From DATFFO01 sp963744905 (GTDB taxonomy: Bacteria > Actinomycetota > Acidimicrobiia > Spongiisociales > ZC4RG35), in assembly GCA_963744905.1 (NCBI GenBank), contig CAVUUV010000002.1:1-64000 (forward strand): a stretch of DNA of 64,000 nt, read 5' to 3'. The notes under the pieces are model-generated. The model did not search any database. It had not been told where the DNA came from and saw nothing but the letters and a program-made list of their open reading frames with translations. A program made the translations under genes and the position numbers. Shown in pieces: positions 7,471 through 19,466 of this stretch. Positions within the stretch are counted from its first letter, which is position 1. Each line of letters starts with the position of its first letter.

Positions 7471-8408
7471 ACCGGCTCGAGCGCCCGCCTCACTCCGGCG
7501 GGGCGCCCTCCATCGGCTTCGCGTAGATAGCGGCTCAGGCCTACCAGGCTCCCGAGCACTCCAGCGGCCGCCCCGAACAGCAGGAAAATCACTCCCCAGC
7601 GCACGAAGAATGAACCCGCGATATGGAAATTGAACAGTCGGATACCGGTTGCCGCCCCGGCCAGGGCGCGCGCCGCCACCCAGACTGTGAACACCGCCAA
7701 TCCCGCTCCGACCAGGCCCTCGATCAAGCCCTCGAGCAGGAAGGGGACACGGATGAACCAGTTGGAAGCCCCCACCAGCTTCATGATCGACACCTCATCG
7801 CGACGGGCGTAGATCGCCAGCCGAATGGTGTTTGCGATGAGGATGATCGCAGAGGCGCCCAGAACTATCGACATCCCGATTCCGAGGAAGCGCACCACGC
7901 GTGAGAGGGCCGAGATCTGTTCGATCTCGGCTGCCGCCGACGACACCTTGAGCACCACCTGCGGTTGTTGCTGGAGCCGGAACGAAACCGCCTGGTACTG
8001 GTTGATGTCCTTGAGCTCGATCCGGATCGAAGCCGGCAGCACGGTGGGATTGTCGAGGATCTCCAGCATGTCGGGGTCGTTGGCGAAGATACGCTGGTAT
8101 TCCGCGTAGGCCTGGGTCTTGTCGACGTAACTGGCGCTCTGCACCTCGTCCCAGCCCTGCACCTCCTGGAGGAGCTTCTGGTGTGCGTCTGCCGCCACCC
8201 CGTCGCGGCCGGCATCGTTGAGCCAGGCAATGATGTGCACACCCTCCTGCCACTTGACCACGTTGGCCCGGGCCAGCTCGTTGAAGGCCAGGGCGGCAAA
8301 GGCCAGACTCAAGGAAATGAAGACGGCCAGCACGGCTCCAGCAACCACCAGGGCATTGCGGCGCAGACTCACCAGTGCTTCTTTCACCAGGAAGCTGACC
8401 CGGCTCAC
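7467..8408 (-). CDS. ftsX: Cell division ABC transporter permease FtsX
   Basis: 313 residues with the FtsX plan: cytoplasmic start (RVSFLVKEALVSLRRN), TM1 at about 20-42, a large extracellular loop (about 45-180) containing the ILDNPTVLPASIRIEL stretch, then three TM helices at about 190-212, 240-262 and 278-300. Starts GTG, overlapping the ftsE stop (GTGA). It couples ATP hydrolysis by FtsE to wall hydrolases; the adjacent M23 gene is the probable effector. The length is close to the actinobacterial norm. Confidence 0.95.
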   Translation of the reverse strand: MSRVSFLVKEALVSLRRNALVVAGAVLAVFISLSLAFAALAFNELARANVVKWQEGVHIIAWLNDAGRDGVAADAHQKLLQEVQGWDEVQSASYVDKTQAYAEYQRIFANDPDMLEILDNPTVLPASIRIELKDINQYQAVSFRLQQQPQVVLKVSSAAAEIEQISALSRVVRFLGIGMSIVLGASAIILIANTIRLAIYARRDEVSIMKLVGASNWFIRVPFLLEGLIEGLVGAGLAVFTVWVAARALAGAATGIRLFNFHIAGSFFVRWGVIFLLFGAAAGVLGSLVGLSRYLREADGGRPAGVRRALEPV

Positions 8409-9097
8409 TGCTCCACCGCCGTCTCGTAGCGACCCGACACCTCGTCCCGGATGATCATGCCGTCCGACAGCTGAACCACGCGTCGCTGCATGGCGTCGAC
8501 GATGGCGTGGTCATGGGTGGCCATGACCACGGTCGTCCCGGTGCGGTTGATCCGGTCGAGAAGCTTCATGATTCCCACCGAGGTGGCCGGGTCCAGGTTC
8601 CCGGTCGGCTCATCGCACAGCATGATCGGGGGCCGGTTGACGAAGGCCCGAGCCACCGATACCCGCTGCTGCTCACCGCCGGACAGCTGGCGGGGGTAGC
8701 GCTCGTGCTTGTCGGCCAGCCCCACCAGGTCGAGCACCTGGGCCACCTGGGGACCGATGACCGAACTCGGCCTCCCCAGGACTTCCAGGGCGAAGGCCAC
8801 GTTCTCGGCCACCGTCTTGTTGGGAAGCAGCTTGAAATCCTGGAAGACGGTGCCGATCGAGCGGCGCAGGAACGGCACCTTCCAGTTGGGCAGGGCGGTG
8901 ATGTCCTTGCCCGCCACGAAGATCGTCCCCCGGGTGACCGGCTCCTCGCGCAGCATCAGGCGAATCAGAGTCGACTTCCCGGACCCGGAAGGGCCGACGA
9001 GAAACACGAACTCGCCCTTGGGTATCTCGAGGGTGATGTCGCGTACGGCGACGGTTCCCCCCTCATAGACCTTTGTTACATCCTGAAGTCGGATCAT
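8405..9097 (-). CDS. ftsE: Cell division ATP-binding protein FtsE
   Basis: 230 residues from ATG 9097 (MIRLQDVTKVYEGG); the open frame upstream adds 12 non-homologous residues. Walker A GPSGSGKS (about 36-43), ABC signature LSGGEQQR (about 136-143), Walker B IMLCDEPTGNLD (about 155-166) and the H-loop ATHDH are intact. Q-loop FQDFKLLPNKTVAENV is FtsE-typical. It energises FtsX, first in a coupled operon ftsE-ftsX-M23 gene-smpB. Confidence 0.96.
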   Translation of the reverse strand: MIRLQDVTKVYEGGTVAVRDITLEIPKGEFVFLVGPSGSGKSTLIRLMLREEPVTRGTIFVAGKDITALPNWKVPFLRRSIGTVFQDFKLLPNKTVAENVAFALEVLGRPSSVIGPQVAQVLDLVGLADKHERYPRQLSGGEQQRVSVARAFVNRPPIMLCDEPTGNLDPATSVGIMKLLDRINRTGTTVVMATHDHAIVDAMQRRVVQLSDGMIIRDEVSGRYETAVEQ

Positions 9098-9260
9098 TGC
9101 AGAGAGCCTCAGTGTGCCAGACAACGGCGGCACGCTCGGGGATTACCAAACGCTACTAGCTGTTCGTCGCAAAACCCCATCGGCGAACGGGCCCCAGGTT
9201 AGCCATGAGACGGGGCGCCCACCGTCACTCGCCACGACGGAGGCCAGGGCCGAGCCTGGA

Positions 9261-10382
9261 TCAGCTCTGCTCGTGACCCGCCCGGCGCCAGCGCAGATAG
9301 GCCTCGACGAAAGGCATCAGATCCCCGTCGAGCACCCCCTGGATGTTGCCCACCTCGAGGTCGGTGCGTAGATCCTTGACCATCTGGTAGGGCTGGAGCA
9401 CGTAGGAGCGGATCTGGTGACCCCAGCCCGCATCTCCCTGCTCACCCCGGATCGAGTCCAGATGCTCCCGGTGCTCACGCCGGGCCCGCTCCGCCAGACG
9501 GGCCTTGAGCATGGCCATGGCCCGGTTCTTGTTCTGGAGCTGGGAGCGCTCGTTCTGGCACTGCACCACCAGACCCGTGGGGAGATGGGTGATGCGAACG
9601 GCCGAGTCTGTCTTGTTGACGTGCTGGCCTCCGGCACCCTGGCTGCGATAGGTGTCGATCCGCAAGTCCTCGTCGCGGATCTCGACATTCATGGCGGATT
9701 CATCCAGCTCGGGAATCACGTCCACGGCGGCGAAGGAGGTCTGACGGCGGGCATTGGCATCGAAGGGGCTGATGCGGACCAAACGGTGGACCCCGCGCTC
9801 GGACTCCAGCATCCCGTAGGCGCGATCTCCACGCACGGTGAGGGTGGCCGACTTGATGCCCGCCTCGTCTCCTTCGCTCCAGTCCTCCACCGTCACCGAG
9901 AGCCCCTGCTCGGAGAGAAAGCGCTCGTACATCCGCACCATCATCTCCGCCCAATCCTGAGCGTCGACTCCCCCCGCCCCGGCATGGACGGTGAGGAGGG
10001 CGTTCTCGTCGTCGTACTCCTCGAAGAAGAGCGATTCGAGCTCGAGGTGGTCTAGCTCTCTCTCGACCTGGCGCAGTTCCCCGTCGGCCTCACGGCGGCT
10101 CTTGTCGTCGTCGGCCTCGACGGCCAGCTCGCCCAGGACCTCGGCGTCGTCGATGGCCTCCTCGAGCCGGCTGACCGTCTCGAACAGGCTCTCGTAGCGG
10201 GACAGGCGCTGGGAGACCGCCCGGGCCCGATCGGGATCGTCCCACAGGTCGGGGGAGGCCGCCTGGTGACGCAGATCCTCAAGCTCGATGGCCTTGTTGT
10301 CGAGATCGAGGAAACCGCGCGCCGCGTTGAGGCGCTCACGCAGCTCATCGGGAGCGGGGACGGTGTCGGGCGTATCGGCCAT
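9261..10382 (-). CDS. prfB: Peptide chain release factor 2
   Basis: 373 residues. The tripeptide anticodon SPF (205-207) identifies RF2, specific for UGA and UAA, and the catalytic GGQ (251-253) is followed by HVNKTDSAVRITHLPTG. Unlike many bacteria there is no in-frame TGA near codon 25: the N-terminus reads straight through, so the autoregulatory +1 frameshift is absent. It lies between ftsE and secA on the minus strand, with a gap of about 160 bp before ftsE that may carry the ftsE promoter. Confidence 0.96.
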   Translation of the reverse strand: MADTPDTVPAPDELRERLNAARGFLDLDNKAIELEDLRHQAASPDLWDDPDRARAVSQRLSRYESLFETVSRLEEAIDDAEVLGELAVEADDDKSRREADGELRQVERELDHLELESLFFEEYDDENALLTVHAGAGGVDAQDWAEMMVRMYERFLSEQGLSVTVEDWSEGDEAGIKSATLTVRGDRAYGMLESERGVHRLVRISPFDANARRQTSFAAVDVIPELDESAMNVEIRDEDLRIDTYRSQGAGGQHVNKTDSAVRITHLPTGLVVQCQNERSQLQNKNRAMAMLKARLAERARREHREHLDSIRGEQGDAGWGHQIRSYVLQPYQMVKDLRTDLEVGNIQGVLDGDLMPFVEAYLRWRRAGHEQS

Positions 10383-10406
10383 GGCGAAGCGAAGGCTACC
10401 GGCGCC

Positions 10407-13052
<2,646 letters not shown>

Positions 13053-13097
13053 TTCCCTGATTCTACCGGCCGTGGCCGTTTTGCCAGATACCCGGGC

Positions 13098-13763
13098 TCA
13101 GGCGTCGATCAGGCCCTCACGGATGGCGTAACGCACGGCGTCGTGTCGGGAGGTGAGGCCCGTCTTCTCCAGGACGTTGCGGACGTGGTTCTTGACCGTG
13201 TTCTCAGATATGAAGAGCCTGTCTGCGATCTCTCTGGACGTGAGGCCCTGGGCGACCTCGGAGAGGATCTCGATCTCACGGCCTGTCAGGCTGGGCTGGC
13301 GGGTGGCGGCTACCTCCCGATTGCGGAGCAGCCGGGCCACGATCCCGAACAGCTTGGCTCCCATGGCGGGGGAGGTGACTGCCCCACCTTGCTCGACGTC
13401 GTGAAGGGCGGACACCAGGCCTTCGAGAGGAGTGTCCTTCGTCAGATACCCTCTGGCCCCGGCCTTGATGCCGGCCAACAAATCCTCCACCGACTCCGAC
13501 GATGTGAGCAGCACGATGGCGGCGCTGGGAACGTCGGACGTGATGGTCGCCACCACCTCCAGCCCCGACATGCCGGGCATCAGCACGTCCAGCAGGATCA
13601 GTCGGGGCTCGTGCTCCTTGGCCAGGGTGATGGCCGTCATGGCATCGGCCGCGGTTGCCACAACCTCGAAACCCGCCTCGTTGACCGCCGCCGCCAGGGC
13701 AGCCCGGAACAGCTCGGCGTCGTCGACGATGAGCACAGTCGAGCCTGAGGAGTTTCGGGTCAC
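13098..13763 (-). CDS. NarL/FixJ-type response regulator
   Basis: 221 residues. The receiver domain (about 8-125) has DD at 14-15, phospho-acceptor Asp59 (LILLDVLMPGMSG) and T/K switch residues (LLTSS, YLTKDTP). The LuxR-type HTH occupies about 155-215 (LTGREIEILSEVAQGLTSREIADRLFISENTVKNHV, written here as separate recognisable turns of one motif). No partner kinase is adjacent. GTG start 13763 overlaps the hibernation-factor stop, so the two are coupled, which suggests stress-linked control, though its regulon cannot be read from here. Confidence 0.88.
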   Translation of the reverse strand: MTRNSSGSTVLIVDDAELFRAALAAAVNEAGFEVVATAADAMTAITLAKEHEPRLILLDVLMPGMSGLEVVATITSDVPSAAIVLLTSSESVEDLLAGIKAGARGYLTKDTPLEGLVSALHDVEQGGAVTSPAMGAKLFGIVARLLRNREVAATRQPSLTGREIEILSEVAQGLTSREIADRLFISENTVKNHVRNVLEKTGLTSRHDAVRYAIREGLIDA

Positions 13764-14290
13764 GATGGCTCGATCAGGCCGAGGTTGCCGTCGTGGCGTC
13801 GGTAGAGCACGCTGTGGCGGTCCGTGTCGGCATTGTGAAAGAAGAAGAAGGAATGTCCGAGCATCTCCATCTGGAGGGTGGCTTCTTCAGTAGTCATCGG
13901 CTTCATCACGAATTGCTTGACCCTGACGATCTCATTCGCTTCCACCGGCTCGGGAGCCGGCCGAGGCTCGTCGTTGCGGCGCCCACGGTCGATGAGCCGT
14001 TCCTTTAGTCTCCGGATCTGTCGGGTGAGCCGGTCGGTCCCGTCGTCGAGGGCCGCCTCGAAAGTTGCTGCAGCCGCCTCTATGCGTAGAACGTGACCGG
14101 ATACGGACGTGGTCAGCTCCACCCTGGCCCGCCGCTCCGATCGTCTGGGGTTGGTTGCCTCTGAGAGCTCGACATCTATCTTGTCGACCGCCTGATCGAA
14201 GACGCGGGCGGCGTGCTCGACCTTGTTCTCGATTTCCTGGCGCTGCCGTTCGGAGATCTCGACGCTGCGTCCGTGGACGTTTATCTCCAA
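13760..14290 (-). CDS. hpf: Long-form ribosome hibernation promoting factor
   Basis: 176 residues from TTG 14290, which has a GGAGG sequence about 7 nt upstream. The N-terminal RaiA/S30AE domain (about 1-95: MEINVHGRSVEIS, then YHVRIE-like VLRIEAAAATFEAALD) binds the 30S decoding site; a linker rich in Arg, Pro and Glu precedes the C-terminal dimerisation domain (about 120-172: IVRVKQFVMKPMTTEEATLQM ... HSFFFFHN ... RRHDGNLGLIEP) that pairs 70S ribosomes into 100S dimers. It overlaps the end of comF, as in many actinobacteria where these genes precede secA. Confidence 0.94.
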   Translation of the reverse strand: MEINVHGRSVEISERQRQEIENKVEHAARVFDQAVDKIDVELSEATNPRRSERRARVELTTSVSGHVLRIEAAAATFEAALDDGTDRLTRQIRRLKERLIDRGRRNDEPRPAPEPVEANEIVRVKQFVMKPMTTEEATLQMEMLGHSFFFFHNADTDRHSVLYRRHDGNLGLIEPS

Positions 14291-14931
14291 ATTCCCACCT
14301 CCGGCGATGGTTGAGCGCGGAATTTAGTGGGCCCGGCCGGGATGGGCGAAAGGCGCCGGCGTCCCGGCCCGGCCGAGGTGGCCGTGAGGGCACCGGCGCA
14401 ACCGCCCAGGGCGAGGGCGGCAGACCCGAGCGTGGCACCGGTGGTGACGACGTCGTCGACCAGGACCAGACGCCTCCCCTCGATCGAACCTCCCATCGAG
14501 GAGCGAAGGCGGAAGACAGGAGCAGATCCATGCTGGTGCCCCGCCCGGCGCCGTCCCCAGGGTGGCGCGACCAGCAGCCGCTGCACCGGCCGCCCCGTGA
14601 TCTCCCCGACCGCGCCGGCCAGCTCCACAGCCGGGTCGACGCCATAGCGAAGCCGCCGCCAGGTCACCCGGGGCACGGGCACCAGGACCGCATCAGTCTC
14701 CAGAAGGGGCGCCATCGCCACCGCCAGGAGCTGTGCCGCCGCCACCACGCCCCCGTATTTGAGGACATGCACGAGACGGCGCGCCACGCCCTGATGGACG
14801 AAACCAGCCCGGATCACCCCTACCCGGGGCATGAATCGCTCCGGGGCGACCCGGAGCGAAAGCCGGCACGACTCGCACAGGGACCCGCGCCCCATCTGGC
14901 CGCAACCCAGACACATCATGAGGCCGACCAT
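14281..14931 (-). CDS. comF: ComF-family phosphoribosyltransferase-like protein
   Basis: 216 residues. N-terminal CLGC...CESC zinc finger (Cys7, 10, 19, 22), then a type I PRTase fold ending with the PRPP-binding loop LVDDVVTTGATL (157-168). Known family role: DNA uptake or recombination-linked processing in competent bacteria, biochemical role unclear. The last about 30 residues (GRRRLSPIPAGPTKFRAQ) are low-complexity. GTG or ATG starts near 14931-14916 are all possible. It overlaps hpf by 10 bases and is therefore in the hpf transcript. Confidence 0.85.
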   Translation of the reverse strand: MVGLMMCLGCGQMGRGSLCESCRLSLRVAPERFMPRVGVIRAGFVHQGVARRLVHVLKYGGVVAAAQLLAVAMAPLLETDAVLVPVPRVTWRRLRYGVDPAVELAGAVGEITGRPVQRLLVAPPWGRRRAGHQHGSAPVFRLRSSMGGSIEGRRLVLVDDVVTTGATLGSAALALGGCAGALTATSAGPGRRRLSPIPAGPTKFRAQPSPEVGIWR

Positions 14932-14955
14932 ACGGGAACCGGGTGACGGAGTCTC

Positions 14956-16203
14956 TCAGGTCCCCTCCTGCCACCCGGCCAGGTAGGCCTCCTGCTCGCT
15001 GGTCAGGTGCTCGAGGCCCCCGCCCATCTGGGAGAGCTTGATGGAGGCGACCTCGCGATCGATGTGGGCGGGCAGGGTGTAGATGGCGGGCTCCAGGGTG
15101 CCGGCGTGATCGATGAGCCACTCGGCGGCCAGGGCCTGGTTGGTGAAGGACATGTCCATCACATCGGCGGGGTGGCCTTCGGCTGCACTGAGATTGACCA
15201 GCCGGCCCTGGGCGGCGACCAGGATGCGACGACCGTCATCCATCTCGAACTCCTCCAGGTTGTCGCGGACCTGACGTCGGACCGCAGCCATCGAATCCAG
15301 GGCGACCAGGTCCAGCTCGATGTCGAAATGGCCTGCGTTGGCGAGAATGGCACCGTCCTTCATCCGCTCGAAATGGCGCCGGCGGAGGACGTGTTTGTTG
15401 CCGGTGACGGTTATGAACACATCCCCTACCGCGGCGGCGGCGTCTGCGGTCAGGACCTGATAGCCCTCCATCGCCGCCTCCAGGGCGCGGATCGGATCCA
15501 CCTCGACGACCACCACCTTGGCCCCCATTCCGTCGGCCCGGGACGCCACGCCCCGGCCACAGTCGCCAAAACCCACCACGACGATCGTCCTGCCGGCCAG
15601 GAGGATGTTCGAGGCGCGCATGATGCCGTCGAGGGACGACTGGCCCGTGCCGTAGTGGTTGTCGAAGAGGTGCTTGGTGGCCGAGTCGTTGACCGCCACT
15701 ACCGGGACCCGCAGACTGCCCTCGGCCGCCATCGCCCGAAGACGGATCACCCCCGTGGTGGTCTCCTCGGTGGAACCGATCACCTCCAGATCGCGACGCT
15801 CGGTGTGAAGCACGCCGGCCAGATCGGCGCCGTCGTCCATCGTCACCGCCGGACCGTGGTCGAGGGCCGCGTTGATGTGCTTGTAGTAGGTCTCGGAGTC
15901 CTCGCCCCTGATGGCGAACACGGACACCCCCTCCGCCACCAGAGCTGCCGCCACATCGTCCTGGGTGGAGAGCGGGTTGGAAGCACAGAGGACGGGCTCG
16001 GCGCCCCCGTCCCGCAAGGCCAGCATCAGGTTGGCCGTCTCGGCGGTGACGTGGAGGCACGCCGCCACGACATGACCTCCAAGCGGCTTGTCCTGTTCGA
16101 AACGGCGGCGAACCGTGTCCAGCACTTCCATCCGCCGTCCCGCCCAGGCGATGCGACGGGCCCCGGCCTCAGCCAGGGCCGGATCGGCGATGTCGTAGTT
16201 CAT
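14956..16203 (-). CDS. ahcY: Adenosylhomocysteinase (SAH hydrolase)
   Basis: 415 residues from ATG 16203. NAD-binding GFGDCGRG (211-218), substrate residues in STEETTTGV (about 144-152) and the Lys177/Asp181 pair (NDSATKHLFDNHYG) are present. It interconverts S-adenosylhomocysteine with adenosine plus homocysteine, recycling product from methyltransferases. It is shorter than the roughly 490-residue mycobacterial enzyme because it lacks the inserted segment, resembling the archaeal/Thermotoga-type form. The start overlaps the phosphosugar isomerase stop, so it belongs to the manB operon as in other actinobacteria. Confidence 0.96.
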   Translation of the reverse strand: MNYDIADPALAEAGARRIAWAGRRMEVLDTVRRRFEQDKPLGGHVVAACLHVTAETANLMLALRDGGAEPVLCASNPLSTQDDVAAALVAEGVSVFAIRGEDSETYYKHINAALDHGPAVTMDDGADLAGVLHTERRDLEVIGSTEETTTGVIRLRAMAAEGSLRVPVVAVNDSATKHLFDNHYGTGQSSLDGIMRASNILLAGRTIVVVGFGDCGRGVASRADGMGAKVVVVEVDPIRALEAAMEGYQVLTADAAAAVGDVFITVTGNKHVLRRRHFERMKDGAILANAGHFDIELDLVALDSMAAVRRQVRDNLEEFEMDDGRRILVAAQGRLVNLSAAEGHPADVMDMSFTNQALAAEWLIDHAGTLEPAIYTLPAHIDREVASIKLSQMGGGLEHLTSEQEAYLAGWQEGT

Positions 16204-17177
16204 TGGCTCTCCTCGAGTTCCCGCTTGAGTTCTTCGATCAGTGCCACCGCTTCGGGGTCGGCCCCATAGCGATCGGCCAGTCGCAGTGTCACGAGGTCGG
16301 CCATGGCCGCCAAACTGAGCATCCTCGCCAGTGGCGCTTCTCCCCTCGACCTCACCGGCTCCGCCCAGGCCACATCGTCGGCGGTGAGACTCCGGGTCAG
16401 TTCGAGCCGGGTGCGGGCCCGGGGTAGGTCTCCATCGTCCACCAGGGGCACGACCACCACCGAGGCCCGGGTCAACTCGGCCAGAGACGACCAACCCATG
16501 ATCTCGTTGTGGTCCGCCTCGGGGAGCACCGACCACCACGCCGGTGCTTTGGCATTCTCGTTGATCTGGGTCTTCCACCTCTGTGCCACCGGTGCAGTGA
16601 GACGAGACGCCGCCCACACGATGACGATCCTTCCCGCCATCTCCTCGGTGAGCCGGTCGATCACCTCACCTGATTGGTCGCCGTATATCGCCTCGGTCAC
16701 ATCGGCCGCCTCGCCCAGGCCGGGGTCATCGAGCACCGATGCCTCTTGCAGCACACGGCACAGGCTGCCGAGGAGAAATCCGAGCGATGCTCGGGGCTGA
16801 TTGCCTCCGGGGACGGCGATGTGATGGATCGCCCGCGCCCCGGCCAGGTGCCCGCCGCTCGATATGGCCACCACATCGAGTCCCCCCGAAACGGCCTCCT
16901 CGACCACGGACAGGGTCTCCTCGGTGTTGCCCGAATAGGAGATCGCCACCACCAGGGGCCGCTCCCGCTTCGCCCATGTCGGCAGGCCGTATCCCTTCAC
17001 CACCTCGAGGCGAGTCCCGGCCCCCTCGGCCAGCGCAGACCCGAAGTCCCCGGCGATGCCCGACCCCCCCATGCCGGCAACCAGCACCGAGCCGGCCCCC
17101 GGCAGGGGAGGAAGGTCCAGCGACGAAGCCCATCGGAGCTGATCGGGGAGAGACCGGGTCTGGGCAACGAAGTCCAC
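16200..17177 (-). CDS. SIS-domain bifunctional phosphoglucose/phosphomannose isomerase
   Basis: 325 residues from GTG 17177 (two bases after the preceding stop; homology begins MDFVAQTRSLPDQL). Motifs: GMGGSGIAGDF (35-45), SYSGNTEET (80-88), and NENAKAPAWWSVLPEADHNEI, which carries the Glu and His typical of the PGI/PMI family. It supplies mannose-6-phosphate to manB for GDP-mannose. An adjacent Trm112-like gene and manB on one side and ahcY on the other reproduce the conserved actinobacterial order. Confidence 0.9.
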   Translation of the reverse strand: MDFVAQTRSLPDQLRWASSLDLPPLPGAGSVLVAGMGGSGIAGDFGSALAEGAGTRLEVVKGYGLPTWAKRERPLVVAISYSGNTEETLSVVEEAVSGGLDVVAISSGGHLAGARAIHHIAVPGGNQPRASLGFLLGSLCRVLQEASVLDDPGLGEAADVTEAIYGDQSGEVIDRLTEEMAGRIVIVWAASRLTAPVAQRWKTQINENAKAPAWWSVLPEADHNEIMGWSSLAELTRASVVVVPLVDDGDLPRARTRLELTRSLTADDVAWAEPVRSRGEAPLARMLSLAAMADLVTLRLADRYGADPEAVALIEELKRELEESQ

Positions 17178-17179
17178 GA

Positions 17180-17350
17180 TCAGGACTCGGTCCGATCGGC
17201 CTCTTCCACCAGCATGACCGGGATCCCGTCCACCACGGGGTAACGCAATCCGCAAACGGTGCAGACCAGCCGCTCAGCCTCCACGTCGTCGACCAGCTCC
17301 CCATGGTCGAGGGGGCACACCAGCAGGTCCCGGAGCCCGGGGTCGATCAC
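17180..17350 (-). CDS. Trm112-like zinc-ribbon protein
   Basis: 56 residues from GTG 17350, overlapping the manB stop (GTGA). Sequence LLVCPLDHGEL...LVCTVCGLRYPVVDGIPVML fits the Trm112/YcaR family, whose members act as small partners or activators of methyltransferases. The usual first CPxC pair is CPLD here, so one zinc ligand is Asp or the site is incomplete (Cys12, 30, 33 remain). Placed between manB and the isomerase in tight coupling. Confidence 0.85.
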   Translation of the reverse strand: MIDPGLRDLLVCPLDHGELVDDVEAERLVCTVCGLRYPVVDGIPVMLVEEADRTES

Positions 17351-18687
17351 CTCGACGCCTCCACGGTCGCCTCTACCTCTCCGACGAGTTCGGCCACGGC
17401 CTGATCGTCGGGCCCCTCGACATTGAGCCGGAGCAGCGGTTCGGTATTCGAGGGCCTCAGATTGAACCATCGATCCGGCCAGGAGACGGTGAGGCCGTCC
17501 AGGTGATCGATCTGCGCGCCGGCAAAGGCCGCCTCCACGGATTCGAGGGCACCGGTCTGATCGGATACCTCCATGTTGATCTCGCCGGAAGCGGCGTAGG
17601 GCTCCACGTCCTGGCGGATCTCGGACAGCCGGCGTCCGTCTTCGGACACCACCTGGAGGAGAACCAGCATGGCCAGCATTCCCGAGTCGGCCCGGTAGTT
17701 GGCTGCGAAGTAGTAGTGACCCGAGTGCTCGCCACCGAACACGGCCCCCGTTTCTGCCATCACCTGCTTGATGAACGAGTGCCCGACGCGAGTTCGGATC
17801 GGATGACCTCCGTGGGCGGTGATGGTCTCGGGGACCGCCCGGGAGGTGATCAGATTGTGCACGATCGACGCCCCCGGCTCCCGAGCCAGGAACCAGCGGG
17901 CAATCAATGCCGTAGTCGTCGAACCCGACAGAGGCTGACCGCGGTCGTCGACGAAGAAGGCCCGGTCGGCGTCGCCGTCGAAAGCCACCCCCAAATCGAG
18001 CGAGCGCTCCCCGACCAGCTCGATCAGGTCGACCAGGTTGGCCGGATCGATCGGATCGGCGGGATGATTGGGGAAGGTCCCGTCGGGCTCCAGGTAGAGA
18101 CCGGTCATGTCGGGAGGGATCCGATCGAACACCTTCCCCAGGACGACCCCGGCCATGCCGTTGCCGGCGTCGACCCCCACGTGGAGCTGCGCCATCGCAT
18201 CGGGATCGACGATGTCGAGGAGATGGTCCACGTAGCCGGGCACAGGGTCGAAGGCGGTCATCTCGCCCCTGGTCCCGGCGGGCTCCGGACCGGCCTCGGC
18301 CAGCTCGCGGATGTCGTTCAAGCCCGATGCCTCGCCGACCGGGGCCGCCCCCGCCCGGCACAGTTTGATCCCGTTGTAATTGGGTGGATTGTGTGAGGCG
18401 GTGATCATTGCCCCCGGGACCTGGCGGGCACCGGAGATGTAATAGACGACGTCTGTTGCCACCTCCCCCAGATCCAGCAGGTCAACACCCTGACCGAGGA
18501 CCCCTTCGGCGAACGCCCCGGCCAGGTCGGGCGAGGAGAGACGGCAGTCGTGTCCCAGGGCCACCGTCCGGCTCCCCGCGAAATGGGCGAATGCCGCCCC
18601 CACCGCCCGGGCCACCTCGGGAGAGAGGTCACCGGTGTCGGTTCGCCCGCGCACGTCGTACGCCTTGAAGATGGAAGAGAGTGTCAC
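17347..18687 (-). CDS. manB: Phosphomannomutase/phosphoglucomutase
   Basis: 446 residues, the full four-domain alpha-D-phosphohexomutase length. The active phosphoserine loop is TASHNPPNYNG (Ser98), the metal-binding loop DGDADR lies near 240, the sugar-specificity loop GGEHSGHYYF near 325, and the phosphate-binding RPSNTEPLLR near 415. It converts mannose-6-P to mannose-1-P (and probably the glucose pair) for GDP-mannose and surface glycans, the sugar supply for the polyprenyl-mannose-type glycosyltransferase that starts divergently 86 bp away. Confidence 0.95.
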   Translation of the reverse strand: MTLSSIFKAYDVRGRTDTGDLSPEVARAVGAAFAHFAGSRTVALGHDCRLSSPDLAGAFAEGVLGQGVDLLDLGEVATDVVYYISGARQVPGAMITASHNPPNYNGIKLCRAGAAPVGEASGLNDIRELAEAGPEPAGTRGEMTAFDPVPGYVDHLLDIVDPDAMAQLHVGVDAGNGMAGVVLGKVFDRIPPDMTGLYLEPDGTFPNHPADPIDPANLVDLIELVGERSLDLGVAFDGDADRAFFVDDRGQPLSGSTTTALIARWFLAREPGASIVHNLITSRAVPETITAHGGHPIRTRVGHSFIKQVMAETGAVFGGEHSGHYYFAANYRADSGMLAMLVLLQVVSEDGRRLSEIRQDVEPYAASGEINMEVSDQTGALESVEAAFAGAQIDHLDGLTVSWPDRWFNLRPSNTEPLLRLNVEGPDDQAVAELVGEVEATVEASR

Positions 18688-18773
18688 AAATGGCCTCCAA
18701 CCGGATTGTAAGTGGCTGACGCGCTACCACGGTCGCGATCAGGCGACCCCGGCCTGCCCGTACACTTCCGCCG

Positions 18774-19466
18774 GTGCCCATATTCTCCATAGTCGTGCCG
18801 GTCTACAACGAGGCCGGCTTCCTGCCCATCGGGCTGCCGGCGATGATCGCCCAGCTCGAAGAGGCGGGGCTGGACTACTCGCTGCTGATGGTCGACAACG
18901 GTTCCACCGATGGGACCGCCGAGGTGGCCGCTCGAGTGGCGGCCCACGCCCCGCTGGAGGTGATCAGCCTCCCCGACCCCGACTACGGAATGGCCATGCG
19001 GGAGGGGTTTCTGAGAGCGGAGGGAGACTGGGTGGTCAACTTCGACGTCGACTACTTCTCTGCCCGCTTCCTGACCCAGGTCCGCGATCTGGGCGACGAG
19101 GCCGATCTGGTCATCGCCTCCAAGCGTGATCCTCGATCCGAGGACCAGCGATCCCTGCTGCGCCGCTTCGCCACCCTGGTGTTCAATCTCCTTCTTCGTA
19201 CTCTGTTCTCCTCCTCGGTCTCCGACACGCACGGCATGAAGGCCTTCCGTCGTGAACTGGTCGCCGAACTGGCCCCCCTGGTGGTGAGCCGCCAGGACCT
19301 GTTCGACACGGAGCTCGTGATCAGGGCCGAGCGGGGTGGCTACCGCATCACCGAGGTGCCGGTGGTGGTGACCGAGATGAGAGAAGGGCGATCCCTCATC
19401 CGGCGGGTTCCCCGGACTCTGCGAGGTCTGTGGAGGATTCGCCGGATCCTCGCCGACGCCGGCTGA
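18774..19466 (+). CDS. GT2 glycosyltransferase, dolichyl/polyprenyl-phosphate mannose synthase-like
   Basis: 230 residues from GTG 18774. GT-A fold: FSIVVPVYNEAGFLP start, DNGSTDGT (nucleotide binding) and NFDVDYFSARF in the DXD position, then SDTHGMKAFRRELV and TELVIRAERGGYRITEVPVV, typical of the DPM1/DpgS-like GT2 group. No membrane helices. Likely loads a sugar onto polyprenyl phosphate for extracytoplasmic transfer; the substrate is inferred from the neighbouring manB and the large membrane protein. Its 3' end overlaps the convergent membrane-protein gene by about 70 bp. Confidence 0.85.
   Translation: MPIFSIVVPVYNEAGFLPIGLPAMIAQLEEAGLDYSLLMVDNGSTDGTAEVAARVAAHAPLEVISLPDPDYGMAMREGFLRAEGDWVVNFDVDYFSARFLTQVRDLGDEADLVIASKRDPRSEDQRSLLRRFATLVFNLLLRTLFSSSVSDTHGMKAFRRELVAELAPLVVSRQDLFDTELVIRAERGGYRITEVPVVVTEMREGRSLIRRVPRTLRGLWRIRRILADAG

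Noticed and set aside
10300..10382. Programmed +1 frameshift at the start of prfB
   Set aside because: The first 40 codons are continuous with family-typical sequence and contain no in-frame TGA.
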